Positions 9,459 to 17,000 of a DNA stretch of 64,000 nucleotides are shown here, in pieces. This stretch comes from Desulfosporosinus fructosivorans (GTDB lineage Bacteria > Bacillota > Desulfitobacteriia > Desulfitobacteriales > Desulfitobacteriaceae). Under the pieces are notes generated by a model, which was not told the origin of the DNA, ran no database searches, and saw only the letters and a list, made by a program, of their open reading frames with translations. A program made the translations under genes and the position numbers. The stretch lies in NCBI RefSeq assembly GCF_004766045.1, contig NZ_SPQQ01000013.1, positions 1 through 64,000 on the forward strand. Direction: 5' to 3'. Each line of letters starts with the position of its first letter. The first letter of the stretch is position 1.

Positions 9459-9917
9459 ATGGAGGATTATTCTAAAAATACTACAAGAGAACAGTTAGAA
9501 CTGAAGCTCGGCGAACAGCTAAATGCACTTATTAGTGCCTCACATGCACTTAATGTCAGAACTGCAGCACGTTTCGATTCGACATTACAGCCTGCAGCTT
9601 TTCTCATTGTTCGATGGCTCTTCACATTTGGCCCAACAAATGCTACAGTTTTAGCGGAATCAACGGCTATGGACCGTAGTTCTGTAAGCCGCCTTGTCAA
9701 TCAACTCAAGCGCTTGGAATATGTTAAAAGTGAAACATCTCCTGATGATCGTCGAGGAGTACTATTATCTTTGACTGAACTTGGACGTCAACAGACTAAA
9801 GATGCTTTAAAAGAAAAAGAATCTGTATTTTATAAACGCATCTCAAAGTGGGAGGATTCCGAACTTGAAAAATTTATACAAATGCTTAAATTTTTAAATG
9901 ATAATGAAAAAATTTGA
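9459..9917 (+). CDS. MarR family transcriptional regulator
   Basis: 152 residues with a winged helix: MDRSSVSRLVNQLKRLEYV is the recognition helix and SPDDRRGVLLSLTELG is the wing with the DxR signature of MarR proteins. ATG 9459 follows GAGGTGA. Divergent from the SDR gene across a double palindrome. Its 3' end abuts the truncated end of a DHHW gene on the other strand, so the locus joins two unrelated segments here. Confidence 0.9.
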   Translation: MEDYSKNTTREQLELKLGEQLNALISASHALNVRTAARFDSTLQPAAFLIVRWLFTFGPTNATVLAESTAMDRSSVSRLVNQLKRLEYVKSETSPDDRRGVLLSLTELGRQQTKDALKEKESVFYKRISKWEDSELEKFIQMLKFLNDNEKI

Positions 9918-10183
9918 TTTGAGCCTTTCTGAATATGAACCCAAAAGTTTCGAAAAGGGAACTGATCTGAAAAGTACGCTTCGACTTTACTCTCATAGCT
10001 GCCATTTAAGACTGTTTCAATATGAAAAACAGGCCATTGTGCTAAGTAACGTTGCTCCTCTTTGGAAAAGGTTTTATCCGGCAGGGCCAGATGCAATATA
10101 AACATAGCAAGTATCAATAAAAGCGGAAACATACCCCAGACTTTCTGGATAAGAGCAAGATTTTTTTTGTTATTGATTCGCAT
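9918..10183 (-). pseudogene. DHHW/AlgX-like protein, truncated after its N-terminus
   Basis: ATG 10183 with GGGAGG begins MRINNKKNLALIQKVWGMFP, a single TM anchor, followed by the family pattern FSKEEQRYLAQWP and YFSDQFPFRNFWV. DHHW proteins of MBOAT clusters usually run to 350-400 residues; here similarity stops after about 88 codons where the marR 3' end begins, and the frame only closes inside antisense marR at 9830. It is the third gene of the acyl-transfer cluster, 14 bases after the MBOAT stop, and is lost by a deletion or junction at about 9920. Confidence 0.7.
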
Positions 10184-10197
10184 ATCAATCCTCCCGG

Positions 10198-11604
10198 TTA
10201 AAATCGAAAATATATAAATGGGTTGTAGGTTGAACCAACCATATATGCCGCCCCCCAAAACATTAGTACGCAATAGTACACGTTTACTACTAATTTGTAA
10301 ATATTGCCATGAGTTCTTATAAATAATAAGGCCAGTTTCTTCGGCCCAGGTGAAGCGGCAATGATGCAAACACTATATAAAACGGCATAAGTTTTTAGCT
10401 TCACCATTCCTTGGTTATCAATAAGCGCGTTGTCTCCCACTCCAAACATGATCCGCAGAAAACTTAACCCATCCGTCAGGTTGGTAAATTCAAAAAACAC
10501 CCAGCCTATAACAACCAACAGCAATAAGTATATGTGACGGACAGCCTTGGGCCATCGTGCCATGCTTTTCTGCAAAAACGATTTTTCTACATATATTAAC
10601 GTTCCAAAATAAAGCCCCCATACAACAAAATTCCAGCTTGCACCATGCCAGAGCCCTGTGAGAAACCATACGACAAACAGGTTCCCTATCAGTTTCCACT
10701 TACCGACACGGCTCCCGCCCAGAGGAATATAGACATATTCCTTGAACCATGATCCGAGGGAGATATGCCACCTCCGCCAAAATTCCGAGATACTTTGCGA
10801 ACTATAGGGATACCGGAAGTTTTCCTTGAAACGGAAGCCAAACATTTTTCCCAATCCGATAGCCATATCTGAATACCCACTAAAATCGAAATATATCTGC
10901 AAGGTAAAGGCAATAATCCCGGCCCAGGCCATGAGCACTGAAATTTCTGTACCGGGCATGGCTTTTACTTCGGACCAGAGCAGGCCTATATTATTGGCCA
11001 GAAGCATTTTTTTCGCCAGTCCGCACAGGAAGCGCCGCATCCCGGAGTAAAATTTTTCCAAGGTCATGCTCCTGTCAGCTAACTGGGATTCAATGTCCGC
11101 ATAGTGCACAATAGGCCCGGCCACCAACTGCGGGAACATAGTAATATAAAGAGCAAAAAGAAGCAGGCTTTTCTGCGGCTTTATTTTTTCCCGGTATACA
11201 TCAATCACATAAGATAGTGTCTGAAAGGTGTAAAAGGAAATTCCTAGGGGGAGCGCTGGTGTTCCCACCTGCAAATTCCAACCACCCATGGCTGTTATGG
11301 TACTGATGATCATGCCGAAGTACTTAAAATAAGCGAGACAGCCTAAATTGAAGATCAGGCTGATGCTTAAAAGAAGCTGCCTGTTTCGTCTGCCGCCAGA
11401 ATCTCTGCCTAAGAGAGTGCCTATCCAGTAGTTAATCATTATAGAACCGCACATCAGTAACACATAGACAGGTTCTCCCCAGGCATAGAAAAACAGGCTG
11501 GCCGTAAGCAGGACAATATTCCTTAAAGGCTTTCCTAAGGAATAATAGAGAATGACTGTGATCGGCAAAAAAGCAAAGGTAAAAAACAGACTGCTGAAAA
11601 CCAT
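10198..11604 (-). CDS. MBOAT family O-acyltransferase (AlgI-like)
   Basis: 468 residues, many TM segments. The MBOAT core shows FDFSGYSDMAIGLGKMFGF and WRRWHISLGSWFKEYVYIPL, with the catalytic His in LTGLWHGASWNFVVWG. AlgI/PatA/DltB-type proteins pass acetyl or other acyl groups across the membrane to a surface polysaccharide acceptor. The upstream SGNH lipoprotein ends 11 bases before it, and the DHHW partner downstream is truncated. The target polymer, secondary wall polysaccharide or exopolysaccharide, is unknown, and loss of the DHHW gene may leave the pathway incomplete. Confidence 0.9.
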   Translation of the reverse strand: MVFSSLFFTFAFLPITVILYYSLGKPLRNIVLLTASLFFYAWGEPVYVLLMCGSIMINYWIGTLLGRDSGGRRNRQLLLSISLIFNLGCLAYFKYFGMIISTITAMGGWNLQVGTPALPLGISFYTFQTLSYVIDVYREKIKPQKSLLLFALYITMFPQLVAGPIVHYADIESQLADRSMTLEKFYSGMRRFLCGLAKKMLLANNIGLLWSEVKAMPGTEISVLMAWAGIIAFTLQIYFDFSGYSDMAIGLGKMFGFRFKENFRYPYSSQSISEFWRRWHISLGSWFKEYVYIPLGGSRVGKWKLIGNLFVVWFLTGLWHGASWNFVVWGLYFGTLIYVEKSFLQKSMARWPKAVRHIYLLLLVVIGWVFFEFTNLTDGLSFLRIMFGVGDNALIDNQGMVKLKTYAVLYSVCIIAASPGPKKLALLFIRTHGNIYKLVVNVYYCVLMFWGAAYMVGSTYNPFIYFRF

Positions 11605-11615
11605 AGGTCCCTCCG

Positions 11616-12221
11616 CTATAATGATTTAGAGAGTTTCTTGAGCCACAGCTGATAAAATTCTTTCTTGAAATGAACACCATCTTCGGCAAATAATTCGGGG
11701 TTTTCCTTGGCCAAGGCTCCTATGTCTACATAATTAACGGATAACTTGCCCGCCAACGCCTTTATAAGTTCGTTATATTCGTCTATATTTTTGTAGCGCG
11801 GTTCCTGATTTAAGGCCTCCTGTGTCACAGGTGTAATAGATTCAAGATATATTTTTGAGTCGGGCACCTCTTCTTTTGTCTTGTTAATCAGTTTTGTTAA
11901 ATCATTTTCAAATAGCACCTTAGGATCACCCTTCGGCCAGAGCATGTCGTCCGATCCCAACATGATAAAAACGTTGTCCGGTTTCTTTTCATCCAAGGCT
12001 CCAATTTTATCATAAGTGAAACCAGCTGTGGCTCCCGCCCCAGCTATGACCCTTTCTTTCGGCAGGATTTCATTAACAACAAAACCTTCGGTAATGGAAT
12101 CTCCGATAAATACACTGTTCTTGAAATTTGCTGTAACATCTTTTGCAGCAGTTGTATTCCCGCAGGCTGTGACACCCATCAGAAGAATACCGATCAGGAA
12201 ACCCATCATTAATTTTTTCAT
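11616..12221 (-). CDS. SGNH/GDSL hydrolase lipoprotein
   Basis: 201 residues. Lipoprotein signal with lipobox VTAC (Cys about residue 20). SGNH blocks: FIGDSITEGF (nucleophile Ser), GAGATAGF (oxyanion Gly), GSDDMLW (block III, with Asp in place of the usual Asn), and DGVHF (catalytic Asp-His). It sits first in the operon with the MBOAT gene, so it is likely an extracellular O-acetylesterase or acetyltransferase acting on the same surface polymer. The GxND to GSDD change is seen in some family members but may alter activity. Confidence 0.85.
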   Translation of the reverse strand: MKKLMMGFLIGILLMGVTACGNTTAAKDVTANFKNSVFIGDSITEGFVVNEILPKERVIAGAGATAGFTYDKIGALDEKKPDNVFIMLGSDDMLWPKGDPKVLFENDLTKLINKTKEEVPDSKIYLESITPVTQEALNQEPRYKNIDEYNELIKALAGKLSVNYVDIGALAKENPELFAEDGVHFKKEFYQLWLKKLSKSL

Positions 12222-12252
12222 AAAAATGCCTCATTTCTTTCTTTGATACACT

Positions 12253-12362
12253 GATATTACAGCAGCAAAATGCAGATCAGGTGCAGATAAGATAAAGTTC
12301 GGATATTATCTTTGTGCTAAAATATTGTTTAAAAAAACAGCCATGAAGAATCCTTCATAGCT
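12253..12362. repeat. 110-bp direct repeat, left copy
   Basis: About 93 percent identical by eye to 27182-27290, in the same orientation. It includes a hairpin (CCATGAAG/CTTCATAG) and, on the minus strand, T-rich sequence. In the right copy this hairpin is the terminator of the two-component operon. Here it lies upstream of the SGNH gene, with vanZ diverging on the other side, so it terminates nothing obvious. The two copies bracket about 14.8 kb containing all the van genes and the ABC operon. Confidence 0.85.
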
Positions 12363-12452
12363 TCACTGTGACATACATGTTCTTTGCGACACTACTGCAT
12401 CTTAATAGTTGTAAAAATAGGAAAAAACATATTAAGGAGAAAATCACCCTAT

Positions 12453-12496
12453 CTTAAGGTTTTATTAAGACATTTCTTTTCTAAATATCCTATAAT
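12453..12496 (+). promoter_or_regulatory. TAAG-N7-TAAG box and -10 element upstream of vanZ
   Basis: The 17-bp box CTTAAGGTTTTATTAAG is at 12453-12469 and TATAAT at 12491-12496. The same 17-bp sequence occurs upstream of the second vanR copy. Two TAAG halves 11 bases apart, one helical turn, are what an OmpR-type dimer such as VanR binds. The box lies about where a class II activator would bind. No good TTGACA is present, which fits an activated promoter. Confidence 0.6.
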
Positions 12497-12527
12497 AAAC
12501 AAGTTAATTACAACGGAGGTGAATTTG

Positions 12528-13259
12528 GTGATCATTAGAATTTTAATGTTTATTATAGTGTCGATTACATGGTTTATTAGTACTTTGCCATTCTTGATTC
12601 CATACCATATACTACTGACCTCTCAAAGCAAAAAGATTGGCTATAAACTGTCAATTGAACATATTGTAATCGTATATATCTTTGTGTACTACCTTACTGG
12701 TGTGCTAAGTTTTACTGGTATTCCTTCCATAAGGGATATTGTTCATAACAGCTTTGGGATAATAACACCAAAGGGGTTGAATTTTCCACCGGATGAGTTT
12801 AATCTGATTCCATTTCTTTGGATTACAGAGGGTGTTCGCCCATACATAGAAAATATATTACTTTTTATACCTCTTGGATTTATGCTTCCATGTATTTGGA
12901 AAAAGTATGAGGTGTTATGGAAAACAGCATTATCCGGAATTACAATTTCTCTTATAATAGAATTGAGTCAATTGTTCAATAGAAGAGTAACGGATATTGA
13001 TGATTTACTGATGAATACTCTCGGAGCGTTAATCGGATGGGTAATTTTTAGGCTGCTGAAAGAACATTTATCAAAATTACAGGACAAGGTTTCTGTCCAA
13101 AGTACCAATATCGAAAAAATTCCCGTGCTCCGTCGTGAAGAGGCATGTTTTTATATGGTCATCACATTCGCCGGTATGTTCTTTGTGTTTTACCCATTTT
13201 TAAGACCTTTGCTTTCCCAATTTTTAAGATCTTTATTTACAGGACCTATTTTTATTTAA
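12528..13259 (+). CDS. vanZ: VanZ family protein with a foreign C-terminal tail
   Basis: 243-residue membrane protein. The VanZ core is clear: NLIPFLWITE, ENILLFIPLGFMLP, then ELSQLFNRRVTDIDDLLMNT and LGALIGWVIF. VanZ proteins confer low-level teicoplanin or lipoglycopeptide tolerance by an unknown mechanism. I chose GTG 12528 because GGAGGTGA is at 12515-12522; the longer frame from 12384 has no ribosome site. From residue about 187 the sequence comes from the segment repeated at 16962-17273, where the opposite strand carries van remnants, so the last 57 residues (including a hydrophobic stretch) are probably accidental. Confidence 0.85.
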   Translation: MIIRILMFIIVSITWFISTLPFLIPYHILLTSQSKKIGYKLSIEHIVIVYIFVYYLTGVLSFTGIPSIRDIVHNSFGIITPKGLNFPPDEFNLIPFLWITEGVRPYIENILLFIPLGFMLPCIWKKYEVLWKTALSGITISLIIELSQLFNRRVTDIDDLLMNTLGALIGWVIFRLLKEHLSKLQDKVSVQSTNIEKIPVLRREEACFYMVITFAGMFFVFYPFLRPLLSQFLRSLFTGPIFI

Positions 13260-13431
13260 TACAAAAGGACAAGCTATCTGACTTAAGCAGATAACTTGTC
13301 CTTTTCTTGCTTTTGTGGAAGTACGGCAGTAAAGACTGTCTTTTCTGTATTACTTTGCACGAAAATATTGCCTCCATGCGCGTTTACGATTTCTTTAGCA
13401 ATAGCCAGTCCAAGCCCGGCACCGCATCAAG
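13089..13431. repeat. Direct repeat of the vanY'/vanS 3' region, copy 1
   Basis: Closely matches 16962-17273. The shared part covers the segment that encodes the vanZ tail on the plus strand, the terminator hairpin, and the last 50 or so codons of vanS on the minus strand. The copies differ by scattered substitutions and one indel near 13210. Copy 1 then jumps at ...CCGGCACCGC into a vanS segment that lies 550 bases further upstream in copy 2, which marks an internal deletion. Confidence 0.85.
13263..13305 (-). terminator. Terminator hairpin overlapping the vanS stop, copy 1
   Basis: Arms AAAAGGACAAG.TATCTG and its complement, about 18 bp with one mismatch, around a CTTAAG loop. The stem includes the TAA stop of the vanS remnant and ends in TTTTG on the minus strand. 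On the plus strand it ends in TTTTC just after the vanZ stop, so it can serve both converging genes. Confidence 0.75.
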
Positions 13432-13764
13432 CGCAGCTTTCTTTTGTTTTTCTAAGTTGTTTTTTATCTGATTTAGCTTATTTTCCATAAAATCCAATTC
13501 TGGCGATAATGTAATTTCTTCATCGGATTCCTCAGCAAGTTTATCCATTCCAGCGCTGATTTCATCAAAATATTTTGTGAACCAAGAAACAGAAAATCGA
13601 AAAAGGATAACTAAAAATATTAGGATTACAACAAAAAGGATCATGTCCATATTGTTGCGAATCACCAACTGATAGATATGCTCTGTATGGTCGTACATTT
13701 CAACCAAATCGGCAATAGCTTGTTCATCATCAATTATTAAAATATTTGCAGCCAAAAGCGTCAT
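13283..13764 (-). pseudogene. vanR-vanS remnant, copy 1 (two internal deletions)
   Basis: ATG 13764 begins with the VanR N-terminus (ANILIIDDEQAIADLVEMY), which then jumps directly into VanS at its second TM and HAMP (QLVIRNNMDMILFVVILIFL, later SPELDFMENKLNQIKNNLEK). After KKAALDA the frame joins the VanS tail out of frame (VPGLDWLLLKKS), while the true tail GLAIAKEIVNAHGG is in another frame. Lost are most of the VanR receiver and all its DNA-binding domain, the VanS N-terminus, and the histidine-kinase core. It cannot be functional. Compared with copy 2, different parts are missing, so each copy decayed separately. Confidence 0.85.
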
Positions 13765-13833
13765 CTTCTTTCTTTTAATTATATATCCCCAAATATTATA
13801 CCGCGAAGCAAAAATCCATTTTATAGCTTTTTA

Positions 13834-13850
13834 CTTATTAAAATCTTAAG
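13834..13850 (-). promoter_or_regulatory. TAAG-N7-TAAG box upstream of the vanRS remnant, copy 1
   Basis: Minus-strand CTTAAGATTTTAATAAG. It is followed by a GATTTTTGCTTCGCGGTATAAT segment that parallels the promoter of copy 2 at 18602-18661. Same 17-bp layout as the other boxes. Confidence 0.55.
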
Positions 13851-13960
13851 ATTTTCTGAATATCGCGATACTGATAGTCTCTTACACACAAATACAAATA
13901 ATTAATTTCGTCAATAGCAAGGGTTTTAAGCAATAAATCCCCTGAGTTTTTAAAAAATTC

Positions 13961-13995
13961 AAGGGACAGTCTACCATATCGGCAAACTGTCCCTT
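13961..13995 (-). terminator. Terminator after vanX
   Basis: Inverted repeat AAGGGACAGT / ACTGTCCCTT with a 15-base loop. On the minus strand it is followed by GAATTTTTT. It lies about 90 bases past the vanX stop and closes the vanW-H'-ligase-X transcript. The surrounding 13765-14081 holds only this, the TAAG box and the promoter of vanRS copy 1. Confidence 0.8.
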
Positions 13996-14081
13996 AACCT
14001 TAAACCTGAAGCATTATTGTGATATAAGTCTTCTTAGTTTCTAAGTATTTTACATTTTTGACATTTTTTTGGCCGACTCAA

Positions 14082-14690
14082 CTATGTGATGGGAAAATCA
14101 AAATAAGCGTTTGGATAAGGTTCGTGTTTCAGTATATAATGCCACCACTCGCAATTGTATGCAATAAAACCGCAGGCCTCCATGATCGAACAAAGGTATT
14201 GACGGTTTCTCGCTTCGACTTGCGTGATCCCTTTTGCTCCATGATGTGAGACTGAATCCATCAAATCAAAGTCACCGCCCATGGGTACAAGTGTACCAGT
14301 AGCTAAATGATAAAGGGTTAAGTCAATGGCGCTGCCCCGACTGTGGCCCGACTTAGCGGACACGTATCCTTTTTCAACTATCTCGGATCTGTCAATATTC
14401 GGATAGTGTTTTAGTTTCGTCCGGCCATCTTCAAGCTGTTTTGACCAGCGCAGAAAGCAATCTGCGGCGCATTGAGGGCGATAACCATCCCAAAGAAGCA
14501 AGCCAAAGCCAAAGGATGCGGCGTTTTCTCGTGCTTTTTCCAGGGCTGCGCACAAGGCTCTCGTAACGACAATTCGATTTGCTACATATCCGTCCACCGG
14601 TTTGCCGGTAAAATTATCCCATGTGGCGTATTTAGCATCCCAACGTATTCCGGATACAAACTCGTCTACAAAGACAAAATCATTTTTCAT
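14082..14690 (-). CDS. vanX: D-Ala-D-Ala dipeptidase VanX
   Basis: 202 residues, the exact length and numbering of enterococcal VanX. Zinc ligands His116 and Asp123 (SAKSGHSRGSAIDLTLY) and His184 (EWWHYIL), catalytic base Glu181 and transition-state Arg71 (WDGYRP) are all present. The enzyme hydrolyses D-Ala-D-Ala in the cytoplasm so that only D-Ala-D-Lac is added to the peptidoglycan precursor. Its ATG overlaps the ligase stop by 4 bases (ATGA), so the two are translationally coupled. The gene looks intact and under selection, in contrast to the wrecked regulators and vanH. Confidence 0.95.
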   Translation of the reverse strand: MKNDFVFVDEFVSGIRWDAKYATWDNFTGKPVDGYVANRIVVTRALCAALEKARENAASFGFGLLLWDGYRPQCAADCFLRWSKQLEDGRTKLKHYPNIDRSEIVEKGYVSAKSGHSRGSAIDLTLYHLATGTLVPMGGDFDLMDSVSHHGAKGITQVEARNRQYLCSIMEACGFIAYNCEWWHYILKHEPYPNAYFDFPIT

Positions 14691-15727
14691 CGTCTTTTTC
14701 CTTTCAAGGCCAACGAAACAATCCGGTCGATCACTTCGGCAAAGGGCAGCCCTGCGGCTGCCACCATTCTCGGAAAACGGCTGTATGAGGTCATGCCGGG
14801 CAACGTATTAACCTCGTTCAGGATTACTTCTCCATCTTCCTTCAGGAACATATCCACCCGCGCAAGTCCCCTGCATCCTAAGGCGCGATATATGGCTTTT
14901 GCTGTCTCCTGAACACGCAAGCGCGCCTCTGCCGAAATGTCAGCGGGAACGATTATCGTTGAGTTTTCGGAACCCTTTTCAGGCTCATTCTCCTGATGGA
15001 TTTTGAAAAAACCATGAGACAGACAAATCTGATCGACCTCGCCTGCCATCAAATCCGGATCGTTCCCAAATATCGCACATCCTACCTCACTGCCGACGAC
15101 AGCCTCTTCAATCAACACCTTCGAGTCATACTGTCTGGCGATTTCCACCGCACTCAGCAATTCTTCTTTTCGGCATACCTTAGTGACGCCGAAGGATGAG
15201 CCCGAACGGGCCGGCTTGACAAAGACGGGATAAGTAAACCGGTCGGCATCAATATTCTCCTTCGCCGTGACCGTCCAGAAATTTGGCGTAGCAATTCCCG
15301 CGTTTCTCGCGACGATATAGGCAAGGGATTTGTCCATACACAGAGCAGAACTTTGGATGTCGCAGCCTGCATAGGGGATGCCGGAAAGCTCCAACAAACC
15401 TTGCATCGCACCATCCTCGCCAAATTTGCCATGCAGAACGGGAAACACCATATCCAAACGGATCGTTTTGTATTGTCCCTGCTCCAGAACAAGCAATCCC
15501 TGTACGCTTCTGTCCGGTGACAGCATTGCCTGAAGGCAACTGCCGTTTTCCCAATTTGCCTCAGGACGGTGACAAAGCTTCCAAACCCCATTTTTCGTAA
15601 TCCCGATATAGAACGGTTCATACTTTTCGATATCAAGGTTTTTTGCGACCTCTTGCGCAGATTTAACGGAGATGGGATGTTCTTCGGAACAGCCTCCAAA
15701 TATAATTGCGATTTTCAACCTATCCAT
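14687..15727 (-). CDS. D-Ala-D-Lac ligase (VanA/VanB/VanD type)
   Basis: 346 residues, ATP-grasp fold: FGGCSEEHPISVKSAQEV at the start, LHGKFGEDGAMQGLLELSG, CMDKSL, KPARSGSSFGV and EVNTLPGMTSYSRFPRM. The omega-loop reads FKIHQENEPEKGSEN with His244, the residue that marks D-lactate ligases (VanA has His at the same number), rather than the Tyr of ordinary Ddl or the VanC/E/G patterns. It makes the depsipeptide that vancomycin binds weakly. ATG 15727 has AAAGGAG just upstream; an ATG at 15745 is less likely. Which Van class it belongs to needs a tree. Confidence 0.93.
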   Translation of the reverse strand: MDRLKIAIIFGGCSEEHPISVKSAQEVAKNLDIEKYEPFYIGITKNGVWKLCHRPEANWENGSCLQAMLSPDRSVQGLLVLEQGQYKTIRLDMVFPVLHGKFGEDGAMQGLLELSGIPYAGCDIQSSALCMDKSLAYIVARNAGIATPNFWTVTAKENIDADRFTYPVFVKPARSGSSFGVTKVCRKEELLSAVEIARQYDSKVLIEEAVVGSEVGCAIFGNDPDLMAGEVDQICLSHGFFKIHQENEPEKGSENSTIIVPADISAEARLRVQETAKAIYRALGCRGLARVDMFLKEDGEVILNEVNTLPGMTSYSRFPRMVAAAGLPFAEVIDRIVSLALKGKRR

Positions 15728-15728
15728 G

Positions 15729-15860
15729 CTACTTTCTCCTTTCAAATTTCAGGCAATTGATAATAGTATTTTCAGCAGTATCGCTCAGAGCGTGTTCTGT
15801 GTAATAGGCGTGTGCGGAGTAATAAGCACATTCGGTAATTTTTGCAACCGCAATGTTCAC
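15729..15860 (-). pseudogene. vanH remnant (43 codons, in-frame deletion)
   Basis: GTG at 15860 overlaps the vanW stop as GTGA, and the open frame ends TAG one base before the ligase ATG. The second half, AYYTEHALSDTAENTIINCL then KFERRK, is the conserved C-terminus of VanH D-lactate dehydrogenases; the start VNIAV resembles VanH N-termini. About 280 residues between, including the NAD site and catalytic Arg/Glu/His, are gone, but frame and couplings are kept. The operon therefore cannot supply D-lactate itself and would need another D-lactate source. The remnant may persist only because it preserves translational coupling from vanW to the ligase. Confidence 0.85.
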
Positions 15861-16684
15861 TCCTTTTCTTCTGCGATAGCAGTTCCTTCCGGAAGCAAAT
15901 ACCCAATTTCACATACATCTGTATAAAGGATGTTTTCTGAGATAACTTGTTTAGATTTGATGTCTATCTCCTGCCGACAAACAGAAACCCGCTCAAAGGT
16001 TTTCCCGTCTTTTTTGAAAAAGCTCTTATCCCGATTAATGACCTCGTAACGATACCCTTTGGCCTGATCCACAAAAATACGGCCATATATGTAAGGCCCA
16101 TCGATGGATATTTCAATTTGGAAGGTAAGATTGGTATTGTTTTTGACCTTTAAATCCAGCCACCCTTCGCTGACCGTAGCGTCCACACCATCCGGCTCAT
16201 CCTCGTCCGGGGATGGAAAATCCTTAATCTGATGAGGATGCCGTTCTACAATAATGAGGGGAGTATGCAGAAACAGCCAGAACAGTAAATTACTGAGATG
16301 ACACAAACCACCTCCCGGAACCGTGACCAATTCGTCATTCACCACACACAGGCCGTCCTTATACCGCTCATTTTTCTCGGCATATCTCACACTCTGACAG
16401 AATGAGAAAGTTTCCTGCGGCCTTATCAATAACTTGTTAACGGGCTCTGTGGCAAGGCGCAGATTAAACACCTTGTTTACCTGATATTTCATATCAAAGC
16501 CCGTATTTTCATTTAGAAGCATCGATTTGGTTTCATATATACAAAAAGGCAAAAGCTCTGGAGCCTTTGTTTTCGTATAGCGGTTCCGGTCAAAGTACAT
16601 CTTGGCATAGAAGATTATTTTTCTTTGTATCCTGCGGATCGGCAGTAAGAATGGAAACAACTGAGTAATTTTTTTTCTTTTCAT
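15857..16684 (-). CDS. vanW: VanW family protein
   Basis: 275 residues. The VanW core is present: FNLRLATEPVNKLLIRPQET, FSFCQSVRYAEKNERYKDGL and the signature VPGGGLCHLSNLLFWLFLHT. Its biochemical role in vanB-type clusters is unknown. ATG 16684 starts MKRKK, but no strong ribosome site is evident, only GGGGGTC about 9 bases upstream. It stands first among the intact genes, before vanH', ligase and vanX, the vanB-like order W-H-B-X. Upstream lie a conserved hairpin and two TAAG boxes. Confidence 0.92.
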   Translation of the reverse strand: MKRKKITQLFPFLLPIRRIQRKIIFYAKMYFDRNRYTKTKAPELLPFCIYETKSMLLNENTGFDMKYQVNKVFNLRLATEPVNKLLIRPQETFSFCQSVRYAEKNERYKDGLCVVNDELVTVPGGGLCHLSNLLFWLFLHTPLIIVERHPHQIKDFPSPDEDEPDGVDATVSEGWLDLKVKNNTNLTFQIEISIDGPYIYGRIFVDQAKGYRYEVINRDKSFFKKDGKTFERVSVCRQEIDIKSKQVISENILYTDVCEIGYLLPEGTAIAEEKE

Positions 16685-16713
16685 GTCCGAGACCCCCTTT
16701 CAGGAATATAAAA

Positions 16714-16757
16714 GCCTGTCCGATTCGACAATTTCATCTTACCGAAATCAGGCAGGC
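16714..16757 (-). ncRNA. Conserved leader hairpin upstream of vanW
   Basis: GCCTGTC pairs with GGCAGGC across a loop that also pairs CGATTCG-like bases. The homologous copy at 26859-26902 has GCCTATCC pairing with GGATAGGC. At one position the G-C pair is replaced by A-T in the other copy, a compensatory change, which argues for selection on the RNA structure. It lies 30 bases before the vanW start. On the minus strand no clean T-run follows, so attenuation or transcript stabilisation is possible. Confidence 0.5.
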
Positions 16758-16773
16758 GATGTTGGGATTTTAG

Positions 16774-16823
16774 CTTATCAAAATCTTAAGAAGTGCTTAC
16801 GAAGCACTTATTCTTTTCTTAAG
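16774..16823 (-). promoter_or_regulatory. Two TAAG-N7-TAAG boxes upstream of vanW
   Basis: Minus-strand CTTAAGATTTTGATAAG (16774-16790) and CTTAAGAAAAGAATAAG (16807-16823), with a short palindrome AAGTGCTT/AAGCACTT between them. The second lies inside the vanY' 3' end. Two tandem sites upstream of the resistance genes fit a VanR-type resistance promoter. Confidence 0.55.
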
Positions 16824-17000
16824 CTGTTGTAACACTGCCAACGCGTCGGTAATATTGTATTGCTCGGATTTGTGATTTCCTTTGGCACTGGCTGTAACCA
16901 AAATGTATTCCTACTTACCTTCTTTAGCGAGGCTTGCGAGACACAGGCCAGCCTCATCTGTGTTTCTGTCCAAAGTACCAATATCGAAAAAATTCCCATG
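16797..17000 (-). pseudogene. vanY-like serine D,D-carboxypeptidase, C-terminal remnant
   Basis: Read on the minus strand: TDEAGLCLASLAKEGR then EYILVTASAKGNHKSEQYNI and TDALAVLQQLKKRIS to a stop. This is the region just after the KTG box of penicillin-binding-protein-type D,D-carboxypeptidases, as used for vanY in vanD-type clusters. The KTG itself and everything before it are missing. A longer relative with GGKT preserved lies at 26953-27165. It occupies the expected place between vanS and vanW. Confidence 0.65.

Noticed and set aside
12384-12527. Longer N-terminus for vanZ
   Set aside because: It would place the promoter-like TATAAT and TAAG box inside the coding region; GTG 12528 has an excellent ribosome site.
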